A stretch of DNA of 64,000 nt from Cherax quadricarinatus (lineage: Eukaryota > Arthropoda > Malacostraca > Decapoda > Parastacidae): contig NC_091312.1 of assembly GCF_038502225.1 (NCBI RefSeq), positions 28,113,190 to 28,177,189 on the forward strand, written 5' to 3'. A program made the translations under genes and the position numbers. This document shows positions 12,093 to 23,665 of this stretch, piece after piece (the first letter of the stretch is position 1; the number at the start of each line of letters is the position of its first letter). Under the pieces are notes generated by a model. That model saw only the letters and a program-made list of their open reading frames with translations. It did no database searches and was not told the origin of the DNA.

Positions 12093-13110
12093 TTTTTAAC
12101 ACTTGTCGTCTCCCACCGAGGTAGGGTGTCTCGAAAATGAAGAAACACTTTCACCATCACACACTCCATCACTGTCTTTCAGGAGGTGTGCAGTTACTAC
12201 ATTTTAGATGACCCTCCAAACTGCAACATCCCCACCTTTCCTTTAGAGTGCAGACAGTGTAACTCACGCCTCCAAGATTCAAATCCGGCTAACAGGTTTT
12301 TCTGAATCCCTTCATAAATGTTACCTTGCTCACACTCCGACAGCACGTCAAATTATAAAAACCACTTGCCTCTACTCACTCCTATTTAACAAGCTCACAC
12401 ACGTATGCTGGATGTCTATGCCCCTCGCATACAAAACCTCCTTTACTCTCTCCCTCCAACCTTTCCGAGGACGACTCCTACCAAATCTTCCCTCCACTAG
12501 AGATTTATACTTCCTGAACATCATCTGTAAGCTCTGTTGGGTTTTATATAGTCATTGCAGGGTTCAACTCAATCTGGGGCACAAGTCCTATTTTGTTCCA
12601 GCCTTCCTAAATTCCAAACCACCTCAAAAATCCCTCGTCAGACTTCTGAATAATGCTTTTATTAACCCTGCTACGGATTCTTTGCATAATATTCACATTA
12701 CACATTGCCCTCAGACACGACATCTCCACTGCCTCCAGTCTCCTCCTTGTTGCAACATTCGCAACCCATACTTCACACCTATAAGAGCGTTGGTACCACT
12801 GTACTCTCATACATTTCTCTTTTTGTCTAAATAGATAACGTTCTTTGTTTCTAAAGGTGCTTTATTGCACCACTCACCTTTTTGCTCTCGTCAGTTCCGT
12901 GGGTCGCGTCGTCTTTCATAGATCCGTCTACCGACAAGCCCACTTTTTCGTTATCTGATTCTTTGTTACCCTCATCGCATTGCCCTTTTAATTTCCTTCT
13001 TTTATATACCCTCAAAAAATTCGTCCACTAGCCTCTGCAACTTCTCTTCAGTATCACCCAAAAGAATGAAACTTATGAACGTTTTGGTACTGCTTGGATC
13101 ATTGATTACA
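12093..13110 (-). mobile_element. degenerate RTE-like LINE, 3' half
   Basis: Read on the minus strand from high to low coordinates, the element shows reverse-transcriptase C-terminal pieces in shifting frames: LLGDTEEKLQRLVDEF at about 13020-13075, then RRRLEAVEMSCLRAMCNV and RSRVNKSIIQKSDEGFLRW at 12610-12750, a pattern typical of the LINE RT thumb and C-terminal region. At 12412-12500 comes a remnant ending in YARGIDIQHTC, then a non-coding tail at 12093-12400 that ends with the CCCACCGAGGTAGGGTG box. Stops and frameshifts show it is dead. RTE or a close clade is inferred from memory of similar decapod elements, not from alignment. Confidence 0.65.
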
Positions 13111-13478
13111 CACGCACAAACGCTAAGGGAAGGCAGCCGGTACACATATGAGAGGGGGGCGGTACGGGAGGTGAGCGAGAGGAGGTGGTAGCAGTATAAC
13201 GGCACAAGTAGTGGCATTAGTGGTAGAGGTAGTGGCAGTAATAGGTATCATACTAGTAGGAGCAGTAGTAGAAATAAGTCGTGAAACTGTAGCAGACGAG
13301 GCAATAGGTAGGGAGTAGTGGTAGTGACACAAGAGCCAGAGTGTCGTGATAGCGAAGCAATAGTAGTAGTAGTAGTAGTGGAGGTAGTTTAAGGACAAAG
13401 AAAAAAAGAACACTGTAAGGAGTTATAATGGCTAATGGTCCAGTCACACTCTGTGACTGAGTCTCTGCTCCTCCATGA
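13111..13478. other. imperfect GTA/GTG triplet-rich stretch
   Basis: From about 13185 to 13390 the plus strand repeats 'agtagtgg', 'ggtagtgg' and 'agtagtag' imperfectly. Short minus-strand frames here are rich in Tyr, Leu and Pro because of that bias. Confidence 0.5.
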
Positions 13479-13484
13479 ACTCAC

Positions 13485-13716
13485 CTCGGTGGTCGCTGCT
13501 GCTGAGCCTTCCAGTGTGTCGTGTGGTGCGTGCGTGGGTTGACGTTTGGAGAAATAGATATTGTCATAGTGGCCGCCGTGTTGCCCTCTCATTACTGGGG
13601 ACACGGCGTTCTTGATGGTTACTAGTGTCTCATTACAAGGGGAATTAGAGGTCAGGGCCACACTACTCCACGCGTATGCAACATGAACTGTCGTCCTACC
13701 ACACGAATACAGTCAC
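13485..13716 (-). CDS. candidate coding exon, product unknown
   Basis: On the minus strand a frame open from about 13716 runs into GTGAGT (complement of 13479-13484), a consensus donor directly after a Glu codon. The readable peptide includes SNSPCNETLVTIKNAV, then RGQHGGHYDNIYFSKRQP and ends GSAAATTE. Composition is mixed and third codon positions favour C and G, unlike the surrounding DNA. The 5' limit is uncertain: AG acceptors near 13692 and 13640 are both possible and neither has a strong pyrimidine tract. N-E-T is a potential N-glycosylation sequon. No family recognised. Confidence 0.3.
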
Positions 13717-13728
13717 GCACGCTCGGAT

Positions 13729-13828
<100 letters not shown>

Positions 13829-13831
13829 GAT

Positions 13832-14038
13832 GTAGTGGAGGCAGGATCCATACATAGCTTTAAGCAGAGGTATGATAAAGCTCACGGCTCAGGGAGAGTG
13901 ACCTAGTAGCGATCAGTGAAGAGGCGGGGCCAGGAGCTCAGACTCGACCCCCGCAACCTCAACTAGGTGAGTACAACTAGGTGAGTACACACACCAGGCC
14001 TAGTGCCTAATCGACATGTGCCTAGGACAAAATGGTAA

Positions 14039-14040
<2 letters not shown>
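13832..14040 (+). mobile_element. CR1-like LINE 3' end
   Basis: Encodes the C-terminal remnant VVEAGSIHSFKQRYDKAHG, matching in register VVEAGSINNFKNRYDRAPA of the longer LINE at 14440-16330. It continues into the shared non-coding tail with 'ggccaggagctcagactcga', 'ctaggtgagtac' twice, and the terminal module 13992-14038 before a CA tract. Confidence 0.75.
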
Positions 14041-14094
<54 letters not shown>

Positions 14095-14098
14095 CACA
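14041..14098. repeat. (CA)n microsatellite at LINE end
   Basis: CA dinucleotides immediately following the LINE terminal module; its position relative to that module is shared with the copies at 11166 and 16388. Confidence 0.97.
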
Positions 14099-14439
14099 TC
14101 AAAAACCAATTCTGAGCCAAGGTTGCTATACCTCCATATGTCAGCATAGTTGCTGATCCCCCTTACATGTGTTGTATAGCTTAGCTGAGTATCATAGTAC
14201 CATCCATGTGTTTATATAGAAGATCCCTATTAGGCCTAGTGACTGTGTGACTTCACGGGATGCGCATGTGTACGTGAGTACCTCTGTAACTTCCTCAGTC
14301 CACGCGGAGACCTACACCAGGCAGTAACAGGCAGGCTGGGCCCCTTCCCTTACCACAGTCTGACAATATACAGCGTTACCATCCACAAGTGTGTTTATCT
14401 TCAACCATCATATCTCCTTTCGAACCCCCACGACACATA

Positions 14440-14995
14440 TCAGAAAGAAGACAACAGTGAAGGACCGGTTAATAAAATTGAAGTAGGAAAAGAGCTCAGT
14501 AGAAACGACCGGGAACTCTGCGAGGAGCTGAAGAAAAGATTTAACGAGGTGCTCTCAGTGGAAACAGAAACGGTACCAGAGAATCTAAGAGGAAGGGTGC
14601 ACCAATCAGTACTGGGCACAATACACACAACGGGAAAATAGGTGAAGAAACTACTTGGAGAGCTAGATACCTAAAAGGCTATGGGACCAAACAGCATCAA
14701 TGGGTTCTAATAGAGAGAACGGACGAACTATGTAACTCACTAACAGCGATCTTCGACACCTCAAATGAAAGAGGGCAGCTACCAAACAGAGTGGAAGACA
14801 GTTAATATAGTCCCAATAATTAAGAAAGGGAGAAAGACAGGCAGTATGAGACCACAGGGTAGCTAGTGTCACTGACATTCTTCACACTGTGTAAAGTCAT
14901 TGAGATTATCAGAAGAGTAGTGAAGCACCTGGAAAGGAGAAGGTTCATAAACAGCAACCAGAACTGCTTTAGAGATAGTAAATCCTGTCTTACAA

Positions 14996-15026
<31 letters not shown>

Positions 15027-15157
15027 GTGGAGCACACTGCGTATTTTTAGGCTGTAAGAAGGCTTTAAAAGTAGTATAGCACAAGAGACAGGGAAGTAGG
15101 GGAAGCTAGAGGAACAGGCAGGATTAACAAAAGTACTACAGCGAATCATGGATTACT

Positions 15158-15205
<48 letters not shown>

Positions 15206-16330
15206 CTATATTTCCACAAGTGCATATATATACAAGGTATACAAGTCTAGCTGACATCAGTGACATACTACTGTATAGAAAGTTCCTTATTATGCACAGC
15301 AATTCGAGCAAATTAGGTCAATTTTGTCCCAGGATGCGACCCACGCCAGTCGACTAACACCCAGGTACCCAGGAAGGAAACAACTACTTATTGTCCAGGA
15401 GGAGGTATCGGGATGGGAAAACGTGACGAGTGGAGTTCCACAAGGGTCAGTATTGGAACAAGTATTGTTAATCTTGAACGTAAACGGCATGAGAGAAAAA
15501 TCAAGCCCATGGTGTCACTGTTCGCAGATGACGTGAAACTAACGAGGAGAATACGAAGAGAAGCAGACAAGGAAAGACTACAAACGAATCTAGACAAGCA
15601 GCAGGATTGGTATGACAAATGGCTATTAGAAATTAACCCCAACAAATGCAACGTTATGAAAATCGGGGAAAGGACAGGTTTGGGGAACAAATACTGCAAG
15701 CTTCCATGAAAGAGAAGGACCTAGGGTGAGAATAATTTCAAATATTTTACCGGAGATGTACATCAACCTAATATCTGCCGCAGTAACTGCGAGACAAGCA
15801 AATTTTAGGGAAACTACAAGGAGGCATGATCGTCTTGCAGTATGCAGCGCCAGTGTACGTAATCCACGTCTGATAAAAATGTAAGGAAGTTTGAAAAAAT
15901 GCAAAGGTTTGCAACAAGATTAATATCAGAACTGAGAGGTATGAGTGATGAGGAGAGGCTAGAGGAGGTAAGCCTGACGGTATTAGAAGGCAGAAGGACA
16001 AAGAATTACATGACATGATTAAGACATACTAAATACTGAGAAGACAGGGCGACTCTGTTTGAGAGGCGGGTCTCAGATACAATAGGGTACAGTTGAAAGT
16101 TAAAAAAACACAGATGAGACACGAGAATGTTAGGAAATACATCTTTAGCTTACGAATGTTAAGGAACTGGAATGATCTAGATAAGAAGGTGGTAGAGGCA
16201 GGATCGATAAATAATTTTAAGAATAGGTATGATAGGGCTCCTGCAGCCAGGGGTGTACCCAGTTGCTGCCAGTGGTAAGCAGGGCCAGGAGCTAAGAATC
16301 GACCCTTGCAACCACTAACATTTGATTACC
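14440..16330 (+). mobile_element. degenerate CR1-like LINE, RT domain
   Basis: Successive plus-strand frames encode recognisable RT pieces: NDRELCEELKKRFNEVLSVE (14497-14560), a K-A-M-G-P-D-like region near 14680, the motif GVPQGSVL (15432-15455) and FADD (15521-15532, palm motif of reverse transcriptases), followed by the LDKQQDWYDKWLLEINPNKC block (15592-15650). The C-terminal region includes LISELRGMSDEERLEEV (15920-15970) and NWNDLDKKVVEAGSINNF near 16170-16220. Many stops and frameshifts make it non-functional. The body is split at 15159 by an antisense SINE. The tail after 16280 carries the 'gggccaggagct' box. CR1/Jockey-like placement is by motif style, not phylogeny. Confidence 0.8.
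15159..15378 (-). mobile_element. 5'-truncated SINE, antisense in LINE
   Basis: The minus strand reads the same body as the SINE at 38740-39055: 'ttagtcgactggcgtgggtcg', then a segment with 'catgacctaatttgctcg'-like wording, ending in an (AAT)n tail at 15159-15205. It interrupts the LINE between the M-D-Y-L codons at about 15148-15159 and the R-K-Q codons at about 15376, so it inserted after the LINE. The tRNA-like 5' head is missing. The exact 5' breakpoint and any duplication are not clear. Confidence 0.75.
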
Positions 16331-16337
16331 AATAGAT

Positions 16338-16381
<44 letters not shown>

Positions 16382-16440
16382 ACGTAAAATATACCAAGTG
16401 TTTGTCGACAAGTGCCTTTGACAACTAGTAACTACACACA
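16331..16440. repeat. (CA)n tract with LINE terminal module
   Basis: CA dinucleotides at 16341-16378 followed by a diverged copy of the 47-bp LINE terminal module ending in 'taactacacacaca'. Confidence 0.75.
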
Positions 16441-16481
16441 CAAACAGATCGATCGTGACAACATGGAAAGCCAGAGCAGTG

Positions 16482-16707
16482 CTACAACTGCTCTACGTGC
16501 ACAGAGTGGAGAATGACGCTCATAAAAGATCACTTAATGAGGCTGGAGAAGGATCATACAAGAACGACAGAAAGGTGTGTGAGGAACTGAGCACAAGACT
16601 CAAGGAGGTATTCACTAACGTGACAGAGCCTGTAAAAGAAAGAGAAGACGGTAAAAGAAAGAGGAGACAGTAAAAGAAAGAGGAGACAGTAAAAGAAAGA
16701 GGAGACA
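16482..16707 (+). mobile_element. CR1-like LINE fragment with 19-bp repeat
   Basis: Encodes NDRKVCEELSTRLKEVF, aligned by eye with NDRELCEELKKRFNEVL of the LINE at 14440. At 16632-16707 the 19-bp unit GTAAAAGAAAGAGGAGACA is repeated four times in tandem. The fragment has no RT core. Confidence 0.6.
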
Positions 16708-16989
16708 GTCAACAACCAAAAATTGGACAGCATTCACACATCAAAAGAGGAAATGCCTCAGCTAATTAATGGTTCAGGCATAATGTTAGTCATGAGGTTT
16801 CAAAACATATCTTCAAAGACGATGGAAGAAGGAACATACCTTTTTCTTGTTATCACATATTTGTAAGTGGTAAGAAATTTAAAAGTAAATTCCATGCAAA
16901 CAATCTTTGAGAAGAGAAACTACAAATACCACACAAAGAGAAAGATCTAGGAGGAAGGATTATACCAAAGGATATCTGAAGGATATTTC

Positions 16990-17345
16990 TTGGGATCAAA
17001 GTCCCAGCGGCCAGGTCCCAGACCAGATCTGGTGGATCAAGGCATTATCAACCAAGCTGTTACTGCTGGTCACACCTTTGATGAGTTTCGAGATATTTTT
17101 TAACTCCCAGAACCCGGCCATTGGCCAGGCTCCTCTGATGCTTGCCTTGCCAAACAGACTGTTGCTGCTGGTAGTCCGCTGACCCAAATATCCATAACAG
17201 CCTGGTTGGTCTGGCGCCTGGTGAAGATACTCGTCCAGTTTCCTCTTGAAAACTTCTACACTTGTTCCAGCAGTGTTTCTGATATCTTCTGGAAATGTTG
17301 AATAATCCGGGACCACGAATGTTGGTACAGTATGATACAATCAGA
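16990..17345 (-). mobile_element. LINE C-terminal and tail fragment
   Basis: The minus strand encodes NTAGTSVEVFKRKLDEYL, then DQPGCYGYLGQRTTSSN, a pattern of decapod LINE C-termini. The SSNSL phrase appears twice about 50 residues apart, so part of the tail is duplicated. A shorter related fragment lies at about 17835-17900. Confidence 0.6.
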
Positions 17346-18480
17346 GTTCAATTTCCAGAAGTACATTTAAACACACACTAGAATCAGATCCAGCATATAC
17401 AACGTTAGCGAATCTTAGAGATTCTTTCAGGGACTTCAGTGAAGAACTTTCTAGGAACTATAGCTTATGATAAGGCGCACACCACCGGCACAGAAGCCAG
17501 ACCGAGGCAAACATGTTCTGAATCTCTAGAAGGTTCAGAGGTTTGCAAAAAACTAGTCCCGCAACTGAGAAAATTAAGAAACGAGAGATTGGACAAACTG
17601 AACCTGATTTAGAAAAAAAAGAATCAGTGAGACATGTTTTCATCATAAAAGATACTAAAGGGAATTGATAAGGGCATAGAGAGCAAAGATTAGAAGGTCA
17701 GGAATAGGGAACAGAAGTGCGTAGAGGGAAGAAAGGAGTCATATAAGTCACACAGGAACGATTTCATCTGCCCTGGTTGGTGGTCATCGAGTGACTTAGA
17801 AGAGGATTTAATGTACCTGAAGGGTGTTCCAGGGGTTAATGCCCCCGCATTGAATCAGGGCCTGTTCAACCAGGCTGTTACTGCTGGATGTCCAGATTCC
17901 AAATATCAGTTTTAAAAGTGGGTATAGCATAGCCCAGTAGGTGAAATCAGATGGCCTTGAGCAAGCTTGTTATCTTTCGTTTTCTGAGTGTAAAACAGAG
18001 CTCTTCAGGAGGACAGGAGCTACAGCGATTTAGTTTAATAGGTAAAGATTAGAAATGCAGGAGAAAAGTGGCAGCAAACAAATTATTAAAAGGGAAGCTT
18101 ATAGTTCAAAGCTTAGCAGTCCTAAATGGCTGGATTTCTGAAGTTGTTGATTTTACTAGACAAATGTGAATTCCAATAGAAATTCAAGAATAATAAGTTA
18201 TATATGCGAAAAAAAGTAGTTTAATAATCACTTTTGTAATCTTTGAGATCAGTAAGAAAATCAGTAATAAAGTTGAATGGAAGAAAGTAAGAGAGAGAAA
18301 AAAATCAGCCATTTTTGCTAGTGAATCTGGCAACCAATCTTGCAACAACCAAGTTGCCCAAATTTCAAGTTATTTGGGAAAGCTGAGTAATCAACACAGC
18401 TAAATAATGCTATTGTATTACTACTAATATTTTTAATTATACAAATGTAAACCACCTAAGGGTTATATAGACTAAATAGG
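17346..18480. other. mostly unrecognised sequence
   Basis: Apart from the short LINE tail piece at about 17835-17900, no repeat or gene is recognised. Composition is A-rich on the plus strand and frames are short. Confidence 0.5.
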
Positions 18481-18564
18481 TCAATAGTTTCTCCGAGGAG
18501 GTTGTGTGACCCTGTCGTGAGCTGAGTCATTTGCTTGTTGAACAGTGAGTGAAGTGTTTATAAA

Positions 18565-19125
18565 CAATGGCTTGTGCAGTAACCTTTGAGGAGCATTGTA
18601 GAGTTTTAGAGACAGAGTTAAGAGCTCTATAGGTTGAGGTTCTAATTAAGAATGAAGCTCTTGTTCTCAAGGATGAGGTTACAGTTTTTAGAGAACAGAA
18701 TGAGAAATCAAAATCTCATTTCGATGGGAAGGATAGTGAAATAATTAAAGAAAAAATGGCACAATACCGTGATTGGCACAATATACAAATAACTCTCACA
18801 TAGAGAGGAGATTACGGGGAGCGTGCCTTTGTAAATGGTCCAAGTCGGGTTATTTGTCCAGTGAAATGATTGACAGTAATGAAGGGAAACACTGGATGTA
18901 ACGAATGGAAGGTTGTTTCCAGAAGTGGGAGAAGAATGAAAATGAGGAAGGTTATAGCAGGGTTGAGTAACAAGAGTCGCCTTGTTGTTCTTCAGAACGA
19001 GTGCGCAGTTGTTGACAAGGACTCAGATATGATAAATTCCTCAACATGTGAAAAAAATGGGCACATGTGTTGTCAGATTCTCAATTAGATATACAGATGA
19101 ATCATTCTATAACAGGAAGATAGGT
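18565..19125 (+). mobile_element. degenerate LINE ORF1-like remnant
   Basis: An ATG at 18567 starts MACAVTFEEHCRVLETELRA followed by a stop and more Glu/Lys-rich coiled-coil-like sequence, then EWKVVSRSGRRMKMRK (18900-18950) and LQNECAVVDKDSD near 18990-19035. This order, a short coiled coil then a basic segment, resembles the first ORF of decapod LINEs I have seen. It is broken by stops and frame changes. Confidence 0.45.
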
Positions 19126-19344
19126 TAGTTCAGGTAAGATTAGGTTACCATACGTTATGGTTGGGTGGGGAAGAGCGTTGGTGTTGGGACGGGTTCAAGT
19201 GTAGTCACATCCACGAGTGAGAAGCTGAGGTGGTTGGTGTGGCTTAGCCAGGGCATAAGAAGTCACAGACACGTTGAATACCAGTTTATCTTACTGCAAT
19301 GAAAGGCCAGATAAATAAAAAATTTCTTAAATTCTTCTTTCAAC

Positions 19345-19800
19345 AAATCGGCCGTATCCCACCGAGGAAGGGTGACCCAAAAAGAAAAACGAAAGTTTCT
19401 CTTTTTAACTTTAGTAATGTATACAGGAGAAGGAGTTACTAGCCTATTGCTCCGGGCATTTTAGTCGCCTCTTACAACACGCATGGCTTACGGAGGAAGA
19501 ATTCTGTTTCACTTCCCCATGGAGATAAGAGGAAATAAACAAGAACAAGAAATAGTAAGAAAATAGAGGAAAACCCAGAGGAGTGTGTATATATATGCTT
19601 GTACATGTGTGTGTAGTGTGACCTAAGTGTAAGTAGGAGTAGCAAGACGTACCTGAAATGTTGCATGTATATGAAACAGAAAAGGCACCAGCAATACTAC
19701 CATCATGTAAAACAATTACAGGCTTCCGTTTTACACTCACCTGGCAGGACGGTAGTACCTCCCTGGGCGGCTGCTGTCTACCATCCTACAACCTACAATG
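19345..19800 (-). mobile_element. interspersed repeat with RTE-type tail box
   Basis: Begins 'atcggccgtatcccaccgag' and is clearly related to 10519-10698 through 'cttccccatgga'. It extends further right than that copy, through 'gaggaaataaacaagaacaa' to a segment with 'ctggcaggacggtagtacct' at 19741-19760. The longer form is one I remember from decapod transcripts and genomes. Confidence 0.6.
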
Positions 19801-20223
19801 TCTTAATTTCTCTGCACATATTTTGAACACTCGTTGTCCCATCTCATCTGACCATAATTTTTTTTAATCAACAACAGTAGTAGTTTATTTATCCCCTCTT
19901 AATATTTCAGTGTCTTTCCTTCATCGTCTTGGTTCTCGAACGTCTTCCATTAAACATTGCTTTCTTTATATCCTACTTTATTTTTGTAAACTGATACCAT
20001 TTTTATAAATGCTGCAGATATAATTATACAGTCTGATTGTATCTGTCTCTCGTAGTATTTTATTCCAGTAAGCATATTCTCCTCTTTTTATAATCTATCG
20101 TTTCTGTTAATGATTTTTTTCTCTCAAAAGTCACATAGTAACATACGTTATTTCCAGTATACCATGATTGCTCGTTCTAATGGGGGGTTTATATTATTTA
20201 CATTGAGATTTTCATTTACTACG

Positions 20224-20281
20224 TAGGTAGGTACCTAGGTAGGTAGGTAGGTAGGTAGGTAGGTACCTAGGTAGGTAGGTA
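20224..20281. repeat. (GTAG)n tetranucleotide repeat
   Basis: About 14 GTAG units with two symmetric 'gtacctag' interruptions. It is not the arthropod telomere repeat TTAGG. The flanks 19801-20223 are T-rich with no gene seen. Confidence 0.95.
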
Positions 20282-21259
20282 GACTCCCGGCTGGCTGACC
20301 GGTAAAAATAAAAAGGCTGGTTATTAAAATATGGAATTTGGTTGACAATTTGCTTATCATCCATCCTCTTCGGCTACCAACTATTTCTTTATAGTGTAAA
20401 TCCCCAACTACAATGATTATTTTTCCATTTTCACGGTTGCTCTTCACTGATAGTTTCCTCAGTGTATTATGGAATCCCCAGACCCCCTTTTTTTTTTAAA
20501 AGGCAGATTGATTGCAATTGCTAGTTTTTACTTTTTTTTTTTAAATTTCTCCTACAAGAGAAGTGAGGGAAGTAGGAAGAGTAAAGAAAATGCATATCAT
20601 GACCGGAAAGACAATATCGCGACTCCAAATTCGGAGCACTTGACAGGGAAGACAGATAAAGAGTGAGGTTAAATCTTCCAGTGAGTCACAGTACACCGGG
20701 AAGCACTTTCACGGCTCCAGGAAGACTGGAAAGTATAACGTGACTAAATGGAAAGCGAGTAATGCCTGCTTCATACATAGCTTTAAGGATGGGGACAATT
20801 ATGTCAAGCTGAAAGGAGGAGGATCAAAAAACAGTCTCTACCCCGGCTCCCGCAGCAACAGTGAAGAGATTACAGCTGGTAACTGAGCACAATACACACA
20901 ACGCACATAATAAGGAAGAGTAGGAGCAAGTAGACAATAGAAGCCCTATAACTTTTTGGGTCACAGTTTACGGAAAGTTTGTAAAATAGGATTTGATTGG
21001 CAGGGTGAAGTTTGGACGCGGGATCCACGCTACACTGCAACGTAAAAGACAAATTTCGTTCTCTGGATGAAAGGCACTTCTTTTTTATCGAACAAAAGTA
21101 AATTTACGAATCTTTTCAAATACTACATGGTAAGAACTTTCAGCTTTACATTCAATTGAACTTTTAAGTGTTGAGAGAGGGAGAGGGGAAAGAGAAAGAC
21201 GGAGAGGAATAGGGAGAACAAGAGAGAGCTAGCAGAGAGAGAGAGATCTGTCATTTCAT
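20282..21259. other. unrecognised sequence with LINE traces
   Basis: Contains a T-tract near 20490 and another near 20530. At 20757-20790 'cttcatacatagctttaagg' matches the LINE C-terminal phrase S-I-H-S-F-K, and at 20886-20903 'gagcacaatacacacaacg' matches a segment of the LINE at 14610, so scraps of the CR1-like family are present. Confidence 0.45.
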
Positions 21260-21720
21260 CAGAGCCTTCAACGAAAGAGGGATGTGGGTGGCCTTACTGT
21301 TATGTACAAAGCCAATATTGTCAAAGTACCACACTTGGATCCACTTCGAGGACAGCGTGAAGCAAGTTTCTATACCACAAGACGGGCAGAAAGCAGCAAC
21401 TTCACTCTGGCTGTACCCTTCTCCAGAACATCACTTCATCTGAGATCATTTATTCCCAGGATGACTCGAGTCTGGAACACATTCGTACATTATGATGTCA
21501 ACAAGATAAAGTCAGTTGATCAGATGAAAATGCTGGCTCACAGATGGCTCCAACTTCATCCTGTTCCCTACTTGTATGTTTCATAACAATAAAAATGCTT
21601 TCAAACGAGCTGATGTAGGTTACAGCTCTTACCATGTCAATAAAGTCAGGAATCCTTAACTTGTAAATAGCTTGTCAATAAAGCTAGGGATCCTTAACCT
21701 AACCTTGTCAAACCCTGTGT
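21260..21720 (+). mobile_element. LINE RT C-terminal remnant with 3' UTR
   Basis: A 100-codon plus frame (21284-21586) contains HLDPLRGQREASFYTTRRAE and FSRTSLHLRSFIPRMTRVWN, the R-T-S-x-H-x-R-S-F-x-P-R-x-x-R-x-W-N pattern common at the end of arthropod non-LTR RT proteins. It ends at TAA, and the following AT-rich sequence repeats 'tgtcaataaag' twice with 'aatccttaac'/'gatccttaac'. A different LINE family from those above. Confidence 0.65.

Positions 21721-21722
<2 letters not shown>

Positions 21723-21773
<51 letters not shown>
21723..21773. repeat. (GA)n microsatellite
   Basis: About 24 GA dinucleotides directly following the LINE 3' UTR. A shorter GA-rich patch lies upstream at 21175-21245. 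Confidence 0.97.
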
Positions 21774-21775
<2 letters not shown>

Positions 21776-22460
21776 TGAAGGACAAGTTGTTATACTGATC
21801 TGAGAGAAAGGGAGGTTACTGGAAGAAAGTAACGTGAAGTGAGGAGTGGTGAGAAAGATAACGAATGGAAAGTAAGGCAGAGAGGAGAAGACAGGGTACG
21901 GAAAATTGAGAAAAATGAAAGGTTATGAGGGAGGTGAGAGAAAAAGAAAGAGAAAAAAAGATAAAGGATACAGGAACGACCCAGTAGCAGGTGTATCAAA
22001 CTCACCTCTCCACAGACAGATAAACTGACCTCCAGGATGACAGACACACTTAAACAACCTTGCAGCCAATAATTCAACACTGAATAATTAGATATTCACT
22101 TTATAACATAAGTAGACGATGAGGGTTGTTGCACTTGCCTCATTGCACCTGGAAGGTGATTATGTTTCCATGTTGATGTCTCTCCCCCCCCTCCCCCCAG
22201 GATCATGGACCAAGGGAGGTCTTCTTGGTCAAACGTGAGGACCGGTCAGTTGGTGACCACACGATCACCATCCACTTTCTCTCATCATTCGCTACACTTC
22301 AGCCACATTCTTATTTAGAAGCCACATGTCCCTTTCACAGCTGTCTTCTACGAACCTGCGCTTGACTACCACAGCACTGGTTTAAATAAGAGGGGTCACA
22401 CTAACGTGGTCCACTACAGGGCTGTTGAAGTGTAGAGCGATAGCGAGAGTGGGATGCTTT
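21774..22460. other. unrecognised sequence
   Basis: Purine-rich to about 21960, then mixed. A minus frame ending SLSVCGE meets a GTGAGT donor-like hexamer (complement of 22002-22007), but there is no convincing acceptor. A C-run lies at 22184-22198. Confidence 0.4.
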
Positions 22461-22785
22461 CTAATTACTAATACGAAACGAGTACTGTATCCTCCCCCAA
22501 TAAAAAGAAAGTTCTAGCCGACTTTCTAATCCACTTTGCTTTACTAATAGGCGAGTGGGCTCACCTGTGTTAACGAATATGGTCTCAGGTACATCATATC
22601 TCAATGTTTCATTCGTGCTGTAACCTGATGGCAGAATGAAGTGATGGGTACTGAAGTCATCCCCTCCAATAATACCACAAGTACTGATGTCTACCATCTT
22701 CCTGTGTGACCAATGTTTCAAGCGGTTACTGAAATAACTTGATAATGACCGCTTTCGCTCCACCGCAGCAGACTACTGAGGTGTT
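22461..22785 (-). other. unrecognised minus-strand ORF, about 104 codons
   Basis: An uninterrupted minus frame from a stop near 22777 to a stop at 22461 has no ATG near its start; its first Met is internal, at about residue 23 after the stop. It includes IIGGDDFSTHHFILPSGYST and ETLRYDVPETIFVNTG. A GTGAGC donor-like site follows N-T-G at about 22561-22566. It could be an exon or a piece of an unrecognised transposon. Confidence 0.25.
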
Positions 22786-23039
22786 CATGAGGGTGTGAGG
22801 GGCTTTCTCGTGGAGCATTGTGTGTCTCTCCATCATAGCGGATATGTGTTATTGGTTCCTGGGATCATCACCTCCGGTGCCAGACCTCAAAAGATATATT
22901 GTAAGCTGAGAAGAACATATTACAGAAATAAGAGACCTTGGGAAATGCAGAAAGGTAGAATAAGTGTGTACGTAAGGTAAATAGAATTTTCCAAGGTTTA
23001 CCTGTACTGTTTCACGGTGAAGGAAAACTACCACTATCA
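22786..23039. other. unrecognised sequence
   Basis: Short frames on both strands; no known repeat recognised. Confidence 0.4.
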
Positions 23040-23665
23040 CACCAGTAACTCAACCACTATCACCACCTCTCGCTACCACCAAGCCCCACTACATACCCCA
23101 ACACCACCGCAGCCACAATCACTGCCACACAGCATATCCCGCACCCCGCACCTCCATCACCACACCACTTCCACCATTACCCACCATTACTCTATCAATC
23201 ACCCACCCATTGCTACCACCACCACCAACACCACCACCACCACCACACCACCACCACTACCGCCACCACCACCACCACCACTACCGCCACCACCACCACT
23301 ACCACACACCACACCACCACCACTACCGCCACCACCACACCACCACCACTACCGCCGCCACCACCACCACCACCACCACCACCACCACCACTACCACCAC
23401 TACCACCACTACATCACCGCCCATCACACGCTATCACCACCACCACCACCATACCACCGCCCATCACACGCTATCACCACCACCCCTACACTACCATCCA
23501 CCAGCTGCCACCCCCACAAAACTATCCATCAATTCCACCCATCACACAACCACCCGCCATTACACCACCATCACTACACCACTATTACCACTACACCACC
23601 ACCACCACCACTACTACACCACCACCACTACACCACCACCACTACACCACCACCAGCCTCCACAC
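23040..23665. repeat. imperfect (CCA)n region
   Basis: CAC/CCA/CTA/CCG triplets dominate, with the purest run at 23215-23410. The frames through it encode His, Thr and Pro runs on the plus strand and are explained by the triplet repeat. Confidence 0.9.

Noticed and set aside
20224..20281. Telomere-like repeat
   Set aside because: The unit is GTAG, not the arthropod TTAGG, and the tract is only 58 bp.
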